This document shows, one piece after another, positions 1 through 9,233 of a stretch of DNA of 38,874 nucleotides; within the stretch, counting starts at the first letter, position 1, and every line of letters begins with the position of its first letter. The position numbers and the translations under genes are program-made. Origin of the DNA: a virus. Location of the stretch: IMG/VR virus record IMGVR_UViG_3300017971_000144, positions 1 to 38,874 of that record. The stretch is one strand, 5' to 3'. The notes beneath the pieces were generated by a model. The model was not told the origin of the DNA, did no database searches, and was given only the letters and a program-made list of their open reading frames with translations.

Positions 1-39
1 AATTTAGATGGTGCTACTCAAAATACGTTGCCGCATTAG
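1..39 (+). CDS. 3' end of the 120-aa capsid-associated protein (duplicate of 38752-38790)
   Basis: The window opens inside a reading frame that ends NLDGATQNTLPH and TAG at 37-39. It is the same sequence as the end of the gene at 38428-38790, which runs across the circle junction. It is not a separate gene. Confidence 0.93.
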   Translation, partial: NLDGATQNTLPH

Positions 40-123
40 TTTGAGTTGCTTTAAGCTAATTATGTAGTTTTAATATTTAAATAGGGGATGTAATGGCAGA
101 TTCAACCTTAGATGCTATACGTA
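1..123. repeat. Terminal direct repeat, left copy (circular closure)
   Basis: Bases 1-123 are identical to 38752-38874. This means the sequence closes on itself: the unique genome unit is 38,751 bp. The repeat covers the last 13 codons of one structural gene and the first codons of the next, with the natural spacer between them. That is what an assembler leaves when it joins a circular or circularly permuted genome. It does not look like a dedicated packaging end. Confidence 0.97.
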
Positions 124-1067
124 CTAAAGTAAGGAGACTTACTCGTAGCCCATCAGAAGCTCAAATTACTACTGATCAGATTGATGAGTATGTAAATACC
201 TTTGTTTTGTATGATTTTCCAGAACAGCTAAGATTGTCTTCGTTAAAAACCACATTTACTTTTTATACAGAGCCATATATAGATTCATATGATAGTTCTA
301 ATACTGCAACTGAGTTAGACAACTTTATTAATACGTATTTAACATTTCATGAGCCAGTTTATGTAGATGGCAAGCAAGTACGATTTTACCAAGATAGAGA
401 ACGATTTTTCGGTGATTATCCTAAGGTGAGCTCTCGGGTGACTATAGCGACTGGCGATGGTGCGACGCTCAATTATACCGGAACTTTAAGCGCTGTTCCT
501 ATTTTAAGAAATGAGGTACTGTTTAGCTCGCGAGATTCTAACAACGACAGTCTAGAATTGCATGATCAGCCAGTTGACAACTCTGTGGGCCTTCTTAATG
601 GTTCTGGCGGTACGGGCGCTATAGACTATGTGACAGGTGAATATGCGATTGATTTTACTAACGCGCCGGCTGCAAGTGTAGATATAGTTGCGCATACTGT
701 TCCTTATGTGGCAGCTGTGCCAGATGCAATACTCTTTTATGATAATACTTTTACAGTGCGCCCAATCCCTCAACAGGCTTATAAAATTGAAATGGATGCA
801 TATAAAAGGCCAACAGAATTGCTAGCAAATAACCAGTCCCCTGAGCTAGAAGAATGGTGGCAATATATATCATACGGCGCCGCAAAGAAGATCCTAGAGG
901 ATAGATTGGATATGGAAACCATACAAATTATAATGCCAGAATTTAAAACACAAGAGCGCCTTATTTTAAGAAGAAGTATAGTGCAACAAGCAGACAAGCG
1001 AGTTGCAACAATTTATACGGATCACTTAGATGGTCAGATTCGTAATAACTGGAATCGAAGGGGTTAG
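93..1067 (+). CDS. Putative head-tail connector (adaptor-like) protein
   Basis: A 324-residue protein starting at an ATG behind the purine-rich site AGGGGATGTA. The N-terminal 60 residues (LDAIRTKVRRLTRS, then a D/E-rich helix) and the C-terminal 90 residues are helical and charged, as in gp4/adaptor-type connector proteins of podoviruses. Residues about 105-210 form a beta-rich insert. It lies between the capsid cluster (across the circle junction) and the nozzle-like gene, where head-completion proteins are normally encoded, and is 2 bp from the next gene. I infer the role from position and overall build. I cannot see a diagnostic motif, so another head-tail joining role is possible. Confidence 0.55.
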   Translation: MADSTLDAIRTKVRRLTRSPSEAQITTDQIDEYVNTFVLYDFPEQLRLSSLKTTFTFYTEPYIDSYDSSNTATELDNFINTYLTFHEPVYVDGKQVRFYQDRERFFGDYPKVSSRVTIATGDGATLNYTGTLSAVPILRNEVLFSSRDSNNDSLELHDQPVDNSVGLLNGSGGTGAIDYVTGEYAIDFTNAPAASVDIVAHTVPYVAAVPDAILFYDNTFTVRPIPQQAYKIEMDAYKRPTELLANNQSPELEEWWQYISYGAAKKILEDRLDMETIQIIMPEFKTQERLILRRSIVQQADKRVATIYTDHLDGQIRNNWNRRG

Positions 1068-1069
1068 TT

Positions 1070-1654
1070 ATGGCATATCAAGATCAGATTCCACAACCTA
1101 TTGACGAGCTAAAAACTTCACAGAATGATATACTAAATAATTTTATAGCAATTAAGGCTGCATGGGATGTAAATCACGTAACTTTTGATCTTGCAAATCA
1201 AGGTAAGCATAATTATGTAACATTACCTGAACAAGCAGGAGATCCAACTACTAGTACCGATGAGGTTGCTCTATATTCAAAAGAGTCGGCGCTTACTGGA
1301 AAAGCAGAGTTATTTATTAAAAAGGAAACGCCTACGGGAGATGTGATTGAATTTACTTCTGCTATAAAAGCTACTCCTGGATGGACTAGATTGCCTTCTG
1401 GAATATTGCTAAAGTGGGGAGCTGCGACAGCGACTGGAGCAGGAACAATAATATTTCCTGTAGGAGCGACTATTCCTGCATTTACTACTGTTTTTTCTGC
1501 ACAACTAACTGTTTTAGATGCTACAGCTGCAGATGCTGATGAGGCTATTAGGTTAACAGCCTTTACAGCTGCGTCTATAAGTGTGTGGGGATCTCCTAGG
1601 TCGACAACCGGTTCAAAGGCGGTTAATTTTGAATATCTAGTAATAGGAGAATAA
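1070..1654 (+). CDS. Tail fibre/receptor-binding protein with gp53-like C-terminal domain
   Basis: A 194-residue protein. The N-terminus (about 1-60) is polar and helical. Residues about 105-194 match the pattern of the gp53-like tail-fibre C-terminal domain: GWTRLPSGILLKWG, then alternating small hydrophobic strands with IIFP and F.TVFSAQLTV, ending in FEYLVIGE. Domains of this family trimerise at fibre tips. The gene abuts the nozzle-like gene with its stop TAA directly followed by the next ATG, so the two are translationally coupled. A short fibre or a plug-like tip at the tail is likely; the receptor is unknown. Confidence 0.68.
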   Translation: MAYQDQIPQPIDELKTSQNDILNNFIAIKAAWDVNHVTFDLANQGKHNYVTLPEQAGDPTTSTDEVALYSKESALTGKAELFIKKETPTGDVIEFTSAIKATPGWTRLPSGILLKWGAATATGAGTIIFPVGATIPAFTTVFSAQLTVLDATAADADEAIRLTAFTAASISVWGSPRSTTGSKAVNFEYLVIGE

Positions 1655-3844
1655 ATGGCTTTTGATAAGTTCTTATTGGCCCCAATAACTGATGGTGTTA
1701 GGGAAGACGTAAAACCATGGTTAATACCAGATAGAGCTTTTGAAAAGCTTAGTAATGCATATAATTTTCGTGGCAGAATAAAAAAAAGAGTTGGTTCTAG
1801 AAATGTTGGTGATATTGATATAAAACCATCTACGCGCTTAAGAATAAAGTTGTCGGCGGCCTCAGGAACAGTTCCTCTAGGGTCAAGTGTCGCCTCTGTA
1901 GGGCAAATGTTTTCGATTGGCGAGCACACATTGACTGCAAATATAGCAGGAAACCCGGCACTTCTTTTGAGCTCAGGAGGAGGACTATCTGGAACCTACG
2001 ACACTACTACCGGTGCATATGTAATAAATGGTGCTGGCGCAACTGATATATATTTTTATCCTGTGTTGCCAGTAATGGGGTTTACAAATTTTGAGCGTGC
2101 TGAAGTTAACGAAGAGCGCACTTATGCCTTTGACACGAAATTTTCATATATTCTTTTAGATTCTGGATGGGAACGTATTGGAGCAGGATTATTGGTTGCT
2201 GATCCAGATACATGGAGTGGCTCTGATAGTAAGTTTTTTTGGAGCGAAAACTACAGAGGAGTAGATGATTATAATTACCTTTTATTTACTACAAACTATA
2301 ATGTGAAGGATCATATTAAATATTATGATGGTTTTACATGGAATTTTTATAGGCCTCAGTATGCCTCTAACGCCGCCGACCTTATTGAGGGATGCAGACT
2401 AATAGTTTATTTTCAAAACAGATTGCTTTTATTAAATACTATTGAATATAATTCGATCAGCGGAACTACTAATACTATAGTTAATAGGTGTAGATATTCT
2501 GCTATAGGAAGCCCTTTCCCTAGCGTTGGACCACCTGCGTATTGGCCATTTAGGGAGGATATCGCTGGGAGCGGTAGTTTTATAGATGCGCCGACCAGAG
2601 AGGCAATAATTAGCGCAGTAAAACTAAAAAATAGGTTGATTGTCTTTTTTGAGAGAAGCACTTATGAACTTGTATATACGGGAAATCAAGTGTATCCCTT
2701 TATTTGGCAGCAAATTAACTCTACATTAGGTTGCGAATCAACTTTTTCGGTGATACCGTTTGATCAAGTTTCTCTTGGGGTAGGGGAAAATGGTATTCAT
2801 GCATGCAATGGAGCAAATGTACAAAGAATAGATAGTAAAATACCCGACGACATATTTAAAATACATAATGAGGATGAAGGTGTCTTTCGGGTGCATGGCA
2901 TAAGAGACTATTATAATGAAATGACCTATTGGGGAATGCCATCAAAAGGACAGCATGAAAAATTTCCGGACACTATCTTAGTGTATAATTATAATAACGA
3001 TACATGGGCCTATTTTGATGATAGTACTACTGCTTTTGGCTATTACTATCGTCATAATGAACAAACTTGGACAGAGTCATCAGGAACTTGGGAAGAAAGC
3101 AACTTTGTATGGAATTCTGGCACACAAGAATCAAACTTTAGATATGTTATTGCAGGCAATCAACAGGGATATACCTTTTTAATGGATAGAGGTATATCAA
3201 AAAATGCTCTATCACAACAAATAACTGATATTACAGAGGCTGCGGGGGTTGTGACAATCACCTCATATAATCATAACCTTTCTACGGGAGATTGGATCCA
3301 AATAGAAAATGCTACAGGGATTACCGAGCTTAATGGAAATATATATAAGATAAAACGTGTAATTGGTGCTGACGCTGCTAATACTTTTACCATAGATAAT
3401 GCTCCAGTTGTTACGGGAACTTATAGTGGCAGTGGTACAATTAGATTAGTCTCAATGATTGATATTCGAACAAAAAGATTTAACTTTTATTCAGGAAACG
3501 GTTTAAATACTAACATTCAGAAAACAGATTTTCTTGTAGATAAAGTTGATGGTGGTGAGATTACTATAGACTATTTAACAGGAGCTTCACAGGTCTCTTT
3601 GAGGGATGCTGGAGTCGATACTGGTGCAATTCTTGGTTCTGGAATGCTAGAAACTAGCTCATTTAACGCGTTTGAAGAATCGCAAGCTCGATTTTGGCAT
3701 GCAGTATATTTGCAGGCTCAAGGCGAATCTATCCAGCTAAGAATATATTGGAGTGATTCTCAAATGGCTAAGCCTAATATTTCTCAGAGATGGTTAGAGA
3801 TACATGGTATTCTGTTTCATGCATCGCCTACTCAAGATCTCTAG
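1655..3844 (+). CDS. Tail nozzle-like structural protein (P22 gp10 / T7 gp12-type)
   Basis: A 729-residue, almost entirely beta-structured protein with many W/Y/F-rich repeats, as expected for the beta-propeller nozzle or DNA-stabilisation proteins of podoviruses. The N-terminus (LLAPITDGVREDVKPWLIPD followed by RGRIKKRVGSR) resembles the opening of those proteins. The segment around residues 325-400 (KNRLIVFFERSTYEL, then QINSTLGCES and GVGENGIHACNG) fits the propeller blades that recur in that family. Residues about 525-600 form a separate module starting ITDITEAAGVVTI with LSTGDWIQI, the small beta domain often named FCCH-like in phage proteins. Its stop codon touches the stop of the opposite-strand gene with no terminator between them. 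Confidence 0.66.
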   Translation: MAFDKFLLAPITDGVREDVKPWLIPDRAFEKLSNAYNFRGRIKKRVGSRNVGDIDIKPSTRLRIKLSAASGTVPLGSSVASVGQMFSIGEHTLTANIAGNPALLLSSGGGLSGTYDTTTGAYVINGAGATDIYFYPVLPVMGFTNFERAEVNEERTYAFDTKFSYILLDSGWERIGAGLLVADPDTWSGSDSKFFWSENYRGVDDYNYLLFTTNYNVKDHIKYYDGFTWNFYRPQYASNAADLIEGCRLIVYFQNRLLLLNTIEYNSISGTTNTIVNRCRYSAIGSPFPSVGPPAYWPFREDIAGSGSFIDAPTREAIISAVKLKNRLIVFFERSTYELVYTGNQVYPFIWQQINSTLGCESTFSVIPFDQVSLGVGENGIHACNGANVQRIDSKIPDDIFKIHNEDEGVFRVHGIRDYYNEMTYWGMPSKGQHEKFPDTILVYNYNNDTWAYFDDSTTAFGYYYRHNEQTWTESSGTWEESNFVWNSGTQESNFRYVIAGNQQGYTFLMDRGISKNALSQQITDITEAAGVVTITSYNHNLSTGDWIQIENATGITELNGNIYKIKRVIGADAANTFTIDNAPVVTGTYSGSGTIRLVSMIDIRTKRFNFYSGNGLNTNIQKTDFLVDKVDGGEITIDYLTGASQVSLRDAGVDTGAILGSGMLETSSFNAFEESQARFWHAVYLQAQGESIQLRIYWSDSQMAKPNISQRWLEIHGILFHASPTQDL

Positions 3845-4390
3845 TCATTCTTTTATGAACTCAAAAACAACTGAAGACTTTGTGAATGAAGTTCTATCGC
3901 TTCCTGTTGTAATAATTATGTTGGTAGCGTCTACGCGTAGCTCTATGTTGTTTGCAAGCACTGGAGATGCATACGGAAGAGGTATGTTTGTTGAGCTTGT
4001 AGGATCTGTAGCTGTCCCATATATTTCTATAGCCTGATACGTATCAGGAGATGGGAATGTTATGCCATGAGCAACTGATTTTGTTCCAGTGTTTGGCAGC
4101 GATCCAAAATCAATCACTTTTCTGAATCCTTGTCTTTGTATAGGTTTTTTTGGTGTTTTACTAGTAAGAGCTGGATCTGGAAACCATACTTTTCCACTTA
4201 CTATTTCAGTAGGATCATATATTGCAGTTTCTTTGATGTTCACCATAAGAGATAGATTGTTTACAGATTGACGTAGTCTTATAAGAAAATCTTTAAATTC
4301 TGGGCTATTAATTGAAATATTTTGTATGTCTTCTATTTCAAATATTGTTGTGGTGGGTAAAAATGCTCCAAATCTATCATTAACTGACAT
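3845..4390 (-). CDS. Conserved phage protein of unknown function, reverse strand inside the late block
   Basis: A 181-residue protein reading leftward, preceded by AAGGAG ten bases before the ATG. Residues 1-60 are helical, with a possible coiled segment around SPEFKDFLIRLRQSVNNL. The C-terminal half is beta-rich and contains FGSLPNTGTKSVAHGI, a motif I associate with virion or fibre-associated phage proteins. Its stop TGA abuts the stop of the nozzle-like gene, so transcripts of the two would collide. It is driven from a palindromic promoter region at 4416-4444 shared with the rightward gene at 4488. Function is unknown; a virion component is a guess. Confidence 0.8.
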   Translation of the reverse strand: MSVNDRFGAFLPTTTIFEIEDIQNISINSPEFKDFLIRLRQSVNNLSLMVNIKETAIYDPTEIVSGKVWFPDPALTSKTPKKPIQRQGFRKVIDFGSLPNTGTKSVAHGITFPSPDTYQAIEIYGTATDPTSSTNIPLPYASPVLANNIELRVDATNIIITTGSDRTSFTKSSVVFEFIKE

Positions 4391-4415
4391 GCATACTACT
4401 CCTTAATAAAATTTT

Positions 4416-4444
4416 ATTATAATGCATCGTTAATGCATTATAAT
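4416..4444. promoter_or_regulatory. Symmetric divergent promoter/operator palindrome
   Basis: A perfect 12-bp inverted repeat, ATTATAATGCAT and ATGCATTATAAT, separated by cgtta. Each arm contains a TATAAT hexamer pointing outward, one toward the minus-strand gene at 4390 and one toward the plus-strand gene at 4488. No convincing -35 box is seen at 17 bp. The site may be a paired extended promoter, an operator, or both. Confidence 0.5.
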
Positions 4445-4487
4445 ATGTAAGTGGTGTTGGTTGAAAGTCGTAATTATAGGAAACAAT

Positions 4488-5204
4488 ATGAGTGCTTTTT
4501 CAAAAATAAAAAATTTAATTAAGAAGGTAGGCTCTCCAGTAGTTAATTGGGTCAAAGAGAATGTTTTTGGAGTATACACTCCTAGGACAGAAGAGGGGCC
4601 AGGAGGAATAAAAACGCATACAACAGCTAAGGGCACAGAGGTAACGCAAGTTCCTAAGCTTGATCCAAAAATGCAAGCACAATTAGATGCGTTATTGCCT
4701 GATCTAATAAATGAGCTGCAGTCTGACCAGACGGCATTTTCTGACTTCCAAGACTTGATTGGGGAAACGAAAGAAGCTTTTGGTTCTCAGGGTGATATGT
4801 TTGCACCCCTTGAACAGTTGGCAACTCAAAAATTTGAACAACAAATAATCCCAGGATTAGCGGAAAGATTTACTAGTATGGGGGGAGCAGGGCAGAGAAG
4901 CGGTGCTTTTGCAAGGCAGGCTACGCAGGCTGGCCAAAATTTAGCGACCTCTTTGGCTGCTTTAAAAGGTGAATTGGGAATGAAACAGCAGAGAAATCTT
5001 CTAGATCAAACACAATTAGCATTAAAGCATCAAGCGCTTCGTGGATCGGTTGGTGAATCGCGCAAAGCTCGCTTACAACAATTGCTACAGCAAGGATTAG
5101 CGCTTCCGTATGATACAACGGCACGCGGTTCGAAAAGCCTTCTGCAAACTGGCGCTGAGTCGTTAGGGCAAGCTATTCCATATTTAATTCAAATGAAATT
5201 ATAA
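4488..5204 (+). CDS. Putative internal virion (ejection-type) protein
   Basis: A 238-residue protein. I chose the ATG at 4488 (MSAFSKIKN) because GGAAACA precedes it; an upstream TTG at 4461 has no site. The N-terminal 20 residues are basic and amphipathic. The body is rich in Q, A and L with helical heptad character (EQLATQKFEQQIIPGLAERF, then a GGAGQRSGAFARQ stretch). This composition is typical of the small internal proteins that podoviruses eject before their DNA. It is followed at once by two further genes of the same kind at 5221 and 5859, so the three likely form an ejection set. Confidence 0.55.
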   Translation: MSAFSKIKNLIKKVGSPVVNWVKENVFGVYTPRTEEGPGGIKTHTTAKGTEVTQVPKLDPKMQAQLDALLPDLINELQSDQTAFSDFQDLIGETKEAFGSQGDMFAPLEQLATQKFEQQIIPGLAERFTSMGGAGQRSGAFARQATQAGQNLATSLAALKGELGMKQQRNLLDQTQLALKHQALRGSVGESRKARLQQLLQQGLALPYDTTARGSKSLLQTGAESLGQAIPYLIQMKL

Positions 5205-5220
5205 AAGAGAAGGGTTTTTT

Positions 5221-5856
5221 ATGGCATTTATACAGTTGCCTGATAGAGAAACGTTTGGTTCTGGATTCGGAAGAGGTCTTTCGACAGGAATAGGAAATCT
5301 TATCGATATGAAACTGAAAGACATGGAAAAGCAACAACAGGTTAAAACAACACAAGAAGGATTGTCTCAATATCTAGGCAAAGAAAAGGCCGAAGCAATT
5401 GCTCCTTTAGCGGTTGAAAATCCTCAATTAGCTATGTCTTTAATTGATGCAGATATGCGCGGTGTGCAACAAGACACTATTGGAGGAGCATTGAGTCAGT
5501 TAGGGTATAATAAAGAAGAATCGGAGGTTTTAGGGGGACTTCCAAGAAATATATTAAATTCTTTGATTAGAAAAGGTGTTGTTCCTGGAAAAAAGCAGAA
5601 AGACCTGTTAGGCCCGCCACCTTTAAAAAGCAGAATGTCACACTTAAAAAAAATAAGAAAAGCCCTTTTAAAAAAGAATATTTTAGCAGAAGATGCTATA
5701 TCTGATCTTAAAAATAAGGGATTTAGCGATTCTGATATAAAAATTGCTACAAGTGTAGAAATAACTGATGATATTATTCGGTATTTTTTAGATAAGACAA
5801 ATAATGATCCTAAGAAAGCCATGAAAATTGCTAAAAGTTTTGGCTATAAGGTTTAG
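5221..5856 (+). CDS. Putative internal virion protein
   Basis: A 211-residue helical protein between two likely ejection proteins. It opens with FIQLPDRETFGSGFGRGLSTGI, then a charged coiled segment (MKLKDMEKQQQVK) and a lysine-rich C-terminal half containing repeated short helices (LKKIRKALLKKNI, AISDLKNKGFSDSDIKIA). The last pattern, a short helix ending in GFSD or similar, recurs at the C-terminus of the next protein (LLDRGVSKQKISWI), which suggests a shared module. The start is supported by GAGAAGGG a few bases upstream. I infer virion location only from context. Confidence 0.5.
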   Translation: MAFIQLPDRETFGSGFGRGLSTGIGNLIDMKLKDMEKQQQVKTTQEGLSQYLGKEKAEAIAPLAVENPQLAMSLIDADMRGVQQDTIGGALSQLGYNKEESEVLGGLPRNILNSLIRKGVVPGKKQKDLLGPPPLKSRMSHLKKIRKALLKKNILAEDAISDLKNKGFSDSDIKIATSVEITDDIIRYFLDKTNNDPKKAMKIAKSFGYKV

Positions 5857-5858
5857 TT

Positions 5859-8800
5859 ATGGCTAATAGGTTTGAGATATTGGCAGATGAAAAGAGGCCT
5901 AATAGGTTTGAAGAACTCGCAAAAGAGCATGAAGTTGTACCTAAAACAAAAAAAACTATGTTTAAAGACCTTGCAGAAAAAGAGAAGCTGCTAGATCTTT
6001 CTAATCCTTGGTCAGAAAATTATGATCCAGTTGCTGCAACAGATTTATCAATTAAATTAAAAAAGCCTGCAATAGATGTTACACCTCTTAAAGAAGCGTT
6101 CACTAGAGGAGGGAGATCTGGGGTCAGTGGTTTATTGCTTGGTTATAAGCCAGATGAGGCTCCAAAAGATGAAAATTGGTTAGAGCATATGGCGGCACTT
6201 GCAGGAGAATTGATCTCTGACGTTCCTGGTTTTTGGGCAGGTGGCAAGTTAGGAGCATTGGTTGGTGGAGGAATAGGATCTGTGATACCTGGAGTTGGGA
6301 CTGCAGGAGGTATTTTAGGAGGGGGCGCAGCTGGTGCTATGGCCTTCCCGTCACTGATTAAGCATTCATTTCAGGAATATAGAGATTTTGTTGAAAAAGG
6401 TAACAACTTATCATTTGGAGAATTTTTAGAGAGAGCTGGTCGTATATCTAAGGAAACAGGGAAATCTGCTACAGTAGGCCTTGTAACTGCTGGGATGTCT
6501 AAATTTTTACCTTTTATGAAAAAAATTCCAAAATTTAATAAGTTGCTTGATACAAGGCCTGGAAGAGCTGTTGCTGGTACAGCGCTTGAGTATGCTGGAC
6601 TTACAGGTGGGCAAGCTCTTGTTGAGGGCAAGCTTCCAACAGCTCAGCAAATGTTTGATAATGCAGCTCAGCTTATGATGCTTAAGTTGACACATGGAGC
6701 AAGAGCTAAAACTAGTGAGTTTTTCAAGGAGCTTTCAAAGCCAACACAGAAATCTAGAACTAAAGCGTTTATGAAGATGCTCCCTAAGAGTGTGCAGGAA
6801 TCAATAAAACAACGTTTTCCAGATATCGGAAAAGAAACACAGCAGCAAAAGTTTAAAGAGATATTAAGAGATAATTTAGGAGTAAGAGAGAGAAAAATAT
6901 ATGAAAATCAAATGGAAGTTAAAGAAGCTCTAGAAAGGGCCCAGGGCAAAAGCAAATTTACATCAAAGCAGTTAGAGGAAATGATTTACTACAAACAAAA
7001 AACTGGCAATCCTTTTGTTGAAGGAGATTCATTAGAAAAACTTGTAAAGAGATTGCCAAAATCAGCGCGTGAGTTTGTTGATAAAGATGTTACTAATCAT
7101 TTTGCAAAAATGGCAGCAGAATGGAATAAGCATCCGCGCACTAAAAATATGAATCCTCGTGAAGTGTTGCGTGAAATATATATGCCAGGTCTTTTTGAGT
7201 ATAATACTAAGCAGTTTAATAAGGCATGGGATCGCGTTACATCTAAATTTAAAATAAAAAATCCTTTTTCTAAGCCAAAACAATTCCTTACTTTTTTAGA
7301 GGCATTTAGAGAGGCGGGATTAAAACCTAGGTATGATAATATTATTGATTTTATAAATAGTTATGACAATAGAATTATAAGAACAATATCTAATATTAAT
7401 CTTCTTGATGATGTTGCTAAACATCAAAAAAATAATCCTGAGCCACTCATTGTTAATTCATTTGATGGGGATGCATATAGAGATGCAAAGCTTGCAGGAT
7501 ATGTTCCTATGGATGATGTTTTTTTGAGAACCTATAAATTAGAGCCTAGTTCTAAAGGGCAGGTTGCGAAAAAGTTATGGAAAACGTCAGATTCTCCAGC
7601 GTTGGTACATCCAGCGTTTGCAGAAGCATTCCAGGGTGTCTTTTCTAAAGAGTCATATAGAGCTCCTACTAAACTTGGTAAAATACTCGAAAAAACTGAT
7701 CAGCTTAGGGATATTATACGATTTACTCGTGTAGAGTTATCCCCATTTCATTATTTTTCTCTTTTAGAGTCGCAACTTGGTTCAATGGGGTTTAAAAATC
7801 CGCGCTGGTATAGTGAAGGTGGTAGGCTTAAACAGAATAAAGCAATAATGAAAGATGCTATAGAGCATGGGCTTAAATTAGATTATCGTGCACGTGAATC
7901 AGGGCAAAAAGCAACAGGTTTGCTTGCTAAGGGTACAGAGTTGCTTTCCAAGGGTGTAGAGCAGCTTCCAGAAAATCTAGCTACAAAGGGGGCGAAAAAG
8001 AGTCTTCGTGTGATTGAGAAGGGTACAAATCATCTTTTCGAAGAGTTTCATCCTCGACTAAAGCTTTCAACTTATAATCATTATGTCAATTCAGAAATAA
8101 TTGAGCGTATTAATAAAGGCGAAAAGTTATCTAATAGAGAAGTAAAGTTGATCAAGCAAGATATTGCAGATTTATGCAATAATATGTATGGTGGTCAAAA
8201 TTGGGAATATATGAATTTTTTTAATTCTAAACGAAATTTAACAGGTCTTAGAAGGCTAGTTGGATATCCGGATTGGACAATGTCAACTATAAGACAGGCC
8301 CTAGATTTTACAGCACCTGGAATAAAGGGAAAGCTTTCTCGTAATGCTTGGAAGAGATATGGTGTTTTTATGGTAGGCGTTCATGGAGGGTTAAAATTTT
8401 TCAATTCAGGATGGAAGCAAACAGATGATAAAGACAAATCTATTAAAGGTCTTAAGTTTGATGTTAATAAAGCGCTGCGCGGCTTGATGACAGGTGGTCC
8501 AAAATGGGACAACTTTCCGCTTCCTGATATAGATGTAAAAATAGCAGGTCAGATATTTAATCCTGGAAGGGATGCAAAAGGCAAAAAGCTTGTTGGTCAT
8601 TTTGGTAAGCAGGCAAAGGAGATTCTTAGGCACTTTGTGGATCCAATAAGCTCATTTTTCAGTAAGACTAATCCATTAATACAGATGGCTACAGATCAAA
8701 TATTTGGTGGTACTCCTAGAAAAGGAGGGGGGATGTGGCTTGCTGAACCTGCCTGGAAATATGGAAAATCAGTTCCATGGGAAGGAAAAGAAGGACTAGC

Positions 8801-9233
8801 ACAAATTCCATCTAGGGTTAAGCATCTTCTTAAGGGATTACTCCCATATAGTACGTCTACGCTTACAGATAAAGGACTTGCTCCGTATGTAGGATCATTA
8901 TTTGGAGCCTTTCCAGTTTCTCAGGCAATAACTTCATATTCTGCTACACCTTATATAGAAGATGCAATTCGTGAACCAAACAATGCTCGAAGTAAGGAGA
9001 AGTTAGAGTCAATAAGAAGCTTGATGAAGGATGGTGGGATACCACAAGGTGCTATAAATAAACGTATTAATACTGTAAGAAATGCGATAGAAGAAGAAAA
9101 TGTTATGGATGATATGAAGTCAGCAATACGTTCTAATAATACAAAGGAAATTTCTCGCTTGAGAAAACATCTTCTGGACAGAGGGGTTTCTAAGCAAAAG
9201 ATATCTTGGATAATAAAGAAAGCTAGGCGCTAA
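5859..9233 (+). CDS. Large internal virion protein (DNA ejection type)
   Basis: The longest gene of the genome, 1,124 residues. Residues 1-60 hold three copies of a short motif (NRFEILA, NRFEELA, MFKDLAE). Residues about 117-155 form a glycine zipper (GGKLGALVGGGIGS, then GTAGGILGGGAAGA), a feature of proteins that insert into membranes. The rest is basic and helical with no visible transglycosylase or polymerase motif. Size, composition and location after two smaller internal-type genes fit the large ejection protein of podoviruses that forms the trans-envelope channel. No clear Shine-Dalgarno precedes the ATG, which lies 2 bp after the previous stop, so coupling is probable. Confidence 0.58.
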   Translation: MANRFEILADEKRPNRFEELAKEHEVVPKTKKTMFKDLAEKEKLLDLSNPWSENYDPVAATDLSIKLKKPAIDVTPLKEAFTRGGRSGVSGLLLGYKPDEAPKDENWLEHMAALAGELISDVPGFWAGGKLGALVGGGIGSVIPGVGTAGGILGGGAAGAMAFPSLIKHSFQEYRDFVEKGNNLSFGEFLERAGRISKETGKSATVGLVTAGMSKFLPFMKKIPKFNKLLDTRPGRAVAGTALEYAGLTGGQALVEGKLPTAQQMFDNAAQLMMLKLTHGARAKTSEFFKELSKPTQKSRTKAFMKMLPKSVQESIKQRFPDIGKETQQQKFKEILRDNLGVRERKIYENQMEVKEALERAQGKSKFTSKQLEEMIYYKQKTGNPFVEGDSLEKLVKRLPKSAREFVDKDVTNHFAKMAAEWNKHPRTKNMNPREVLREIYMPGLFEYNTKQFNKAWDRVTSKFKIKNPFSKPKQFLTFLEAFREAGLKPRYDNIIDFINSYDNRIIRTISNINLLDDVAKHQKNNPEPLIVNSFDGDAYRDAKLAGYVPMDDVFLRTYKLEPSSKGQVAKKLWKTSDSPALVHPAFAEAFQGVFSKESYRAPTKLGKILEKTDQLRDIIRFTRVELSPFHYFSLLESQLGSMGFKNPRWYSEGGRLKQNKAIMKDAIEHGLKLDYRARESGQKATGLLAKGTELLSKGVEQLPENLATKGAKKSLRVIEKGTNHLFEEFHPRLKLSTYNHYVNSEIIERINKGEKLSNREVKLIKQDIADLCNNMYGGQNWEYMNFFNSKRNLTGLRRLVGYPDWTMSTIRQALDFTAPGIKGKLSRNAWKRYGVFMVGVHGGLKFFNSGWKQTDDKDKSIKGLKFDVNKALRGLMTGGPKWDNFPLPDIDVKIAGQIFNPGRDAKGKKLVGHFGKQAKEILRHFVDPISSFFSKTNPLIQMATDQIFGGTPRKGGGMWLAEPAWKYGKSVPWEGKEGLAQIPSRVKHLLKGLLPYSTSTLTDKGLAPYVGSLFGAFPVSQAITSYSATPYIEDAIREPNNARSKEKLESIRSLMKDGGIPQGAINKRINTVRNAIEEENVMDDMKSAIRSNNTKEISRLRKHLLDRGVSKQKISWIIKKARR

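Noticed and set aside
1-123. Biological direct terminal repeats used for packaging
   Set aside because: The repeat is 123 bp, cuts through two genes and equals what an assembler leaves on closing a circle; podovirus packaging repeats are usually longer or intergenic.
1213-1929. A 238-aa minus-strand frame opposite two structural genes
   Set aside because: It spans the junction of two well-supported genes, has no ribosome site and no conserved pattern.
3804-4037. A 77-aa plus-strand frame at the end of the nozzle-like gene
   Set aside because: It lies opposite the better supported 181-aa minus-strand gene and has no ribosome site of its own.
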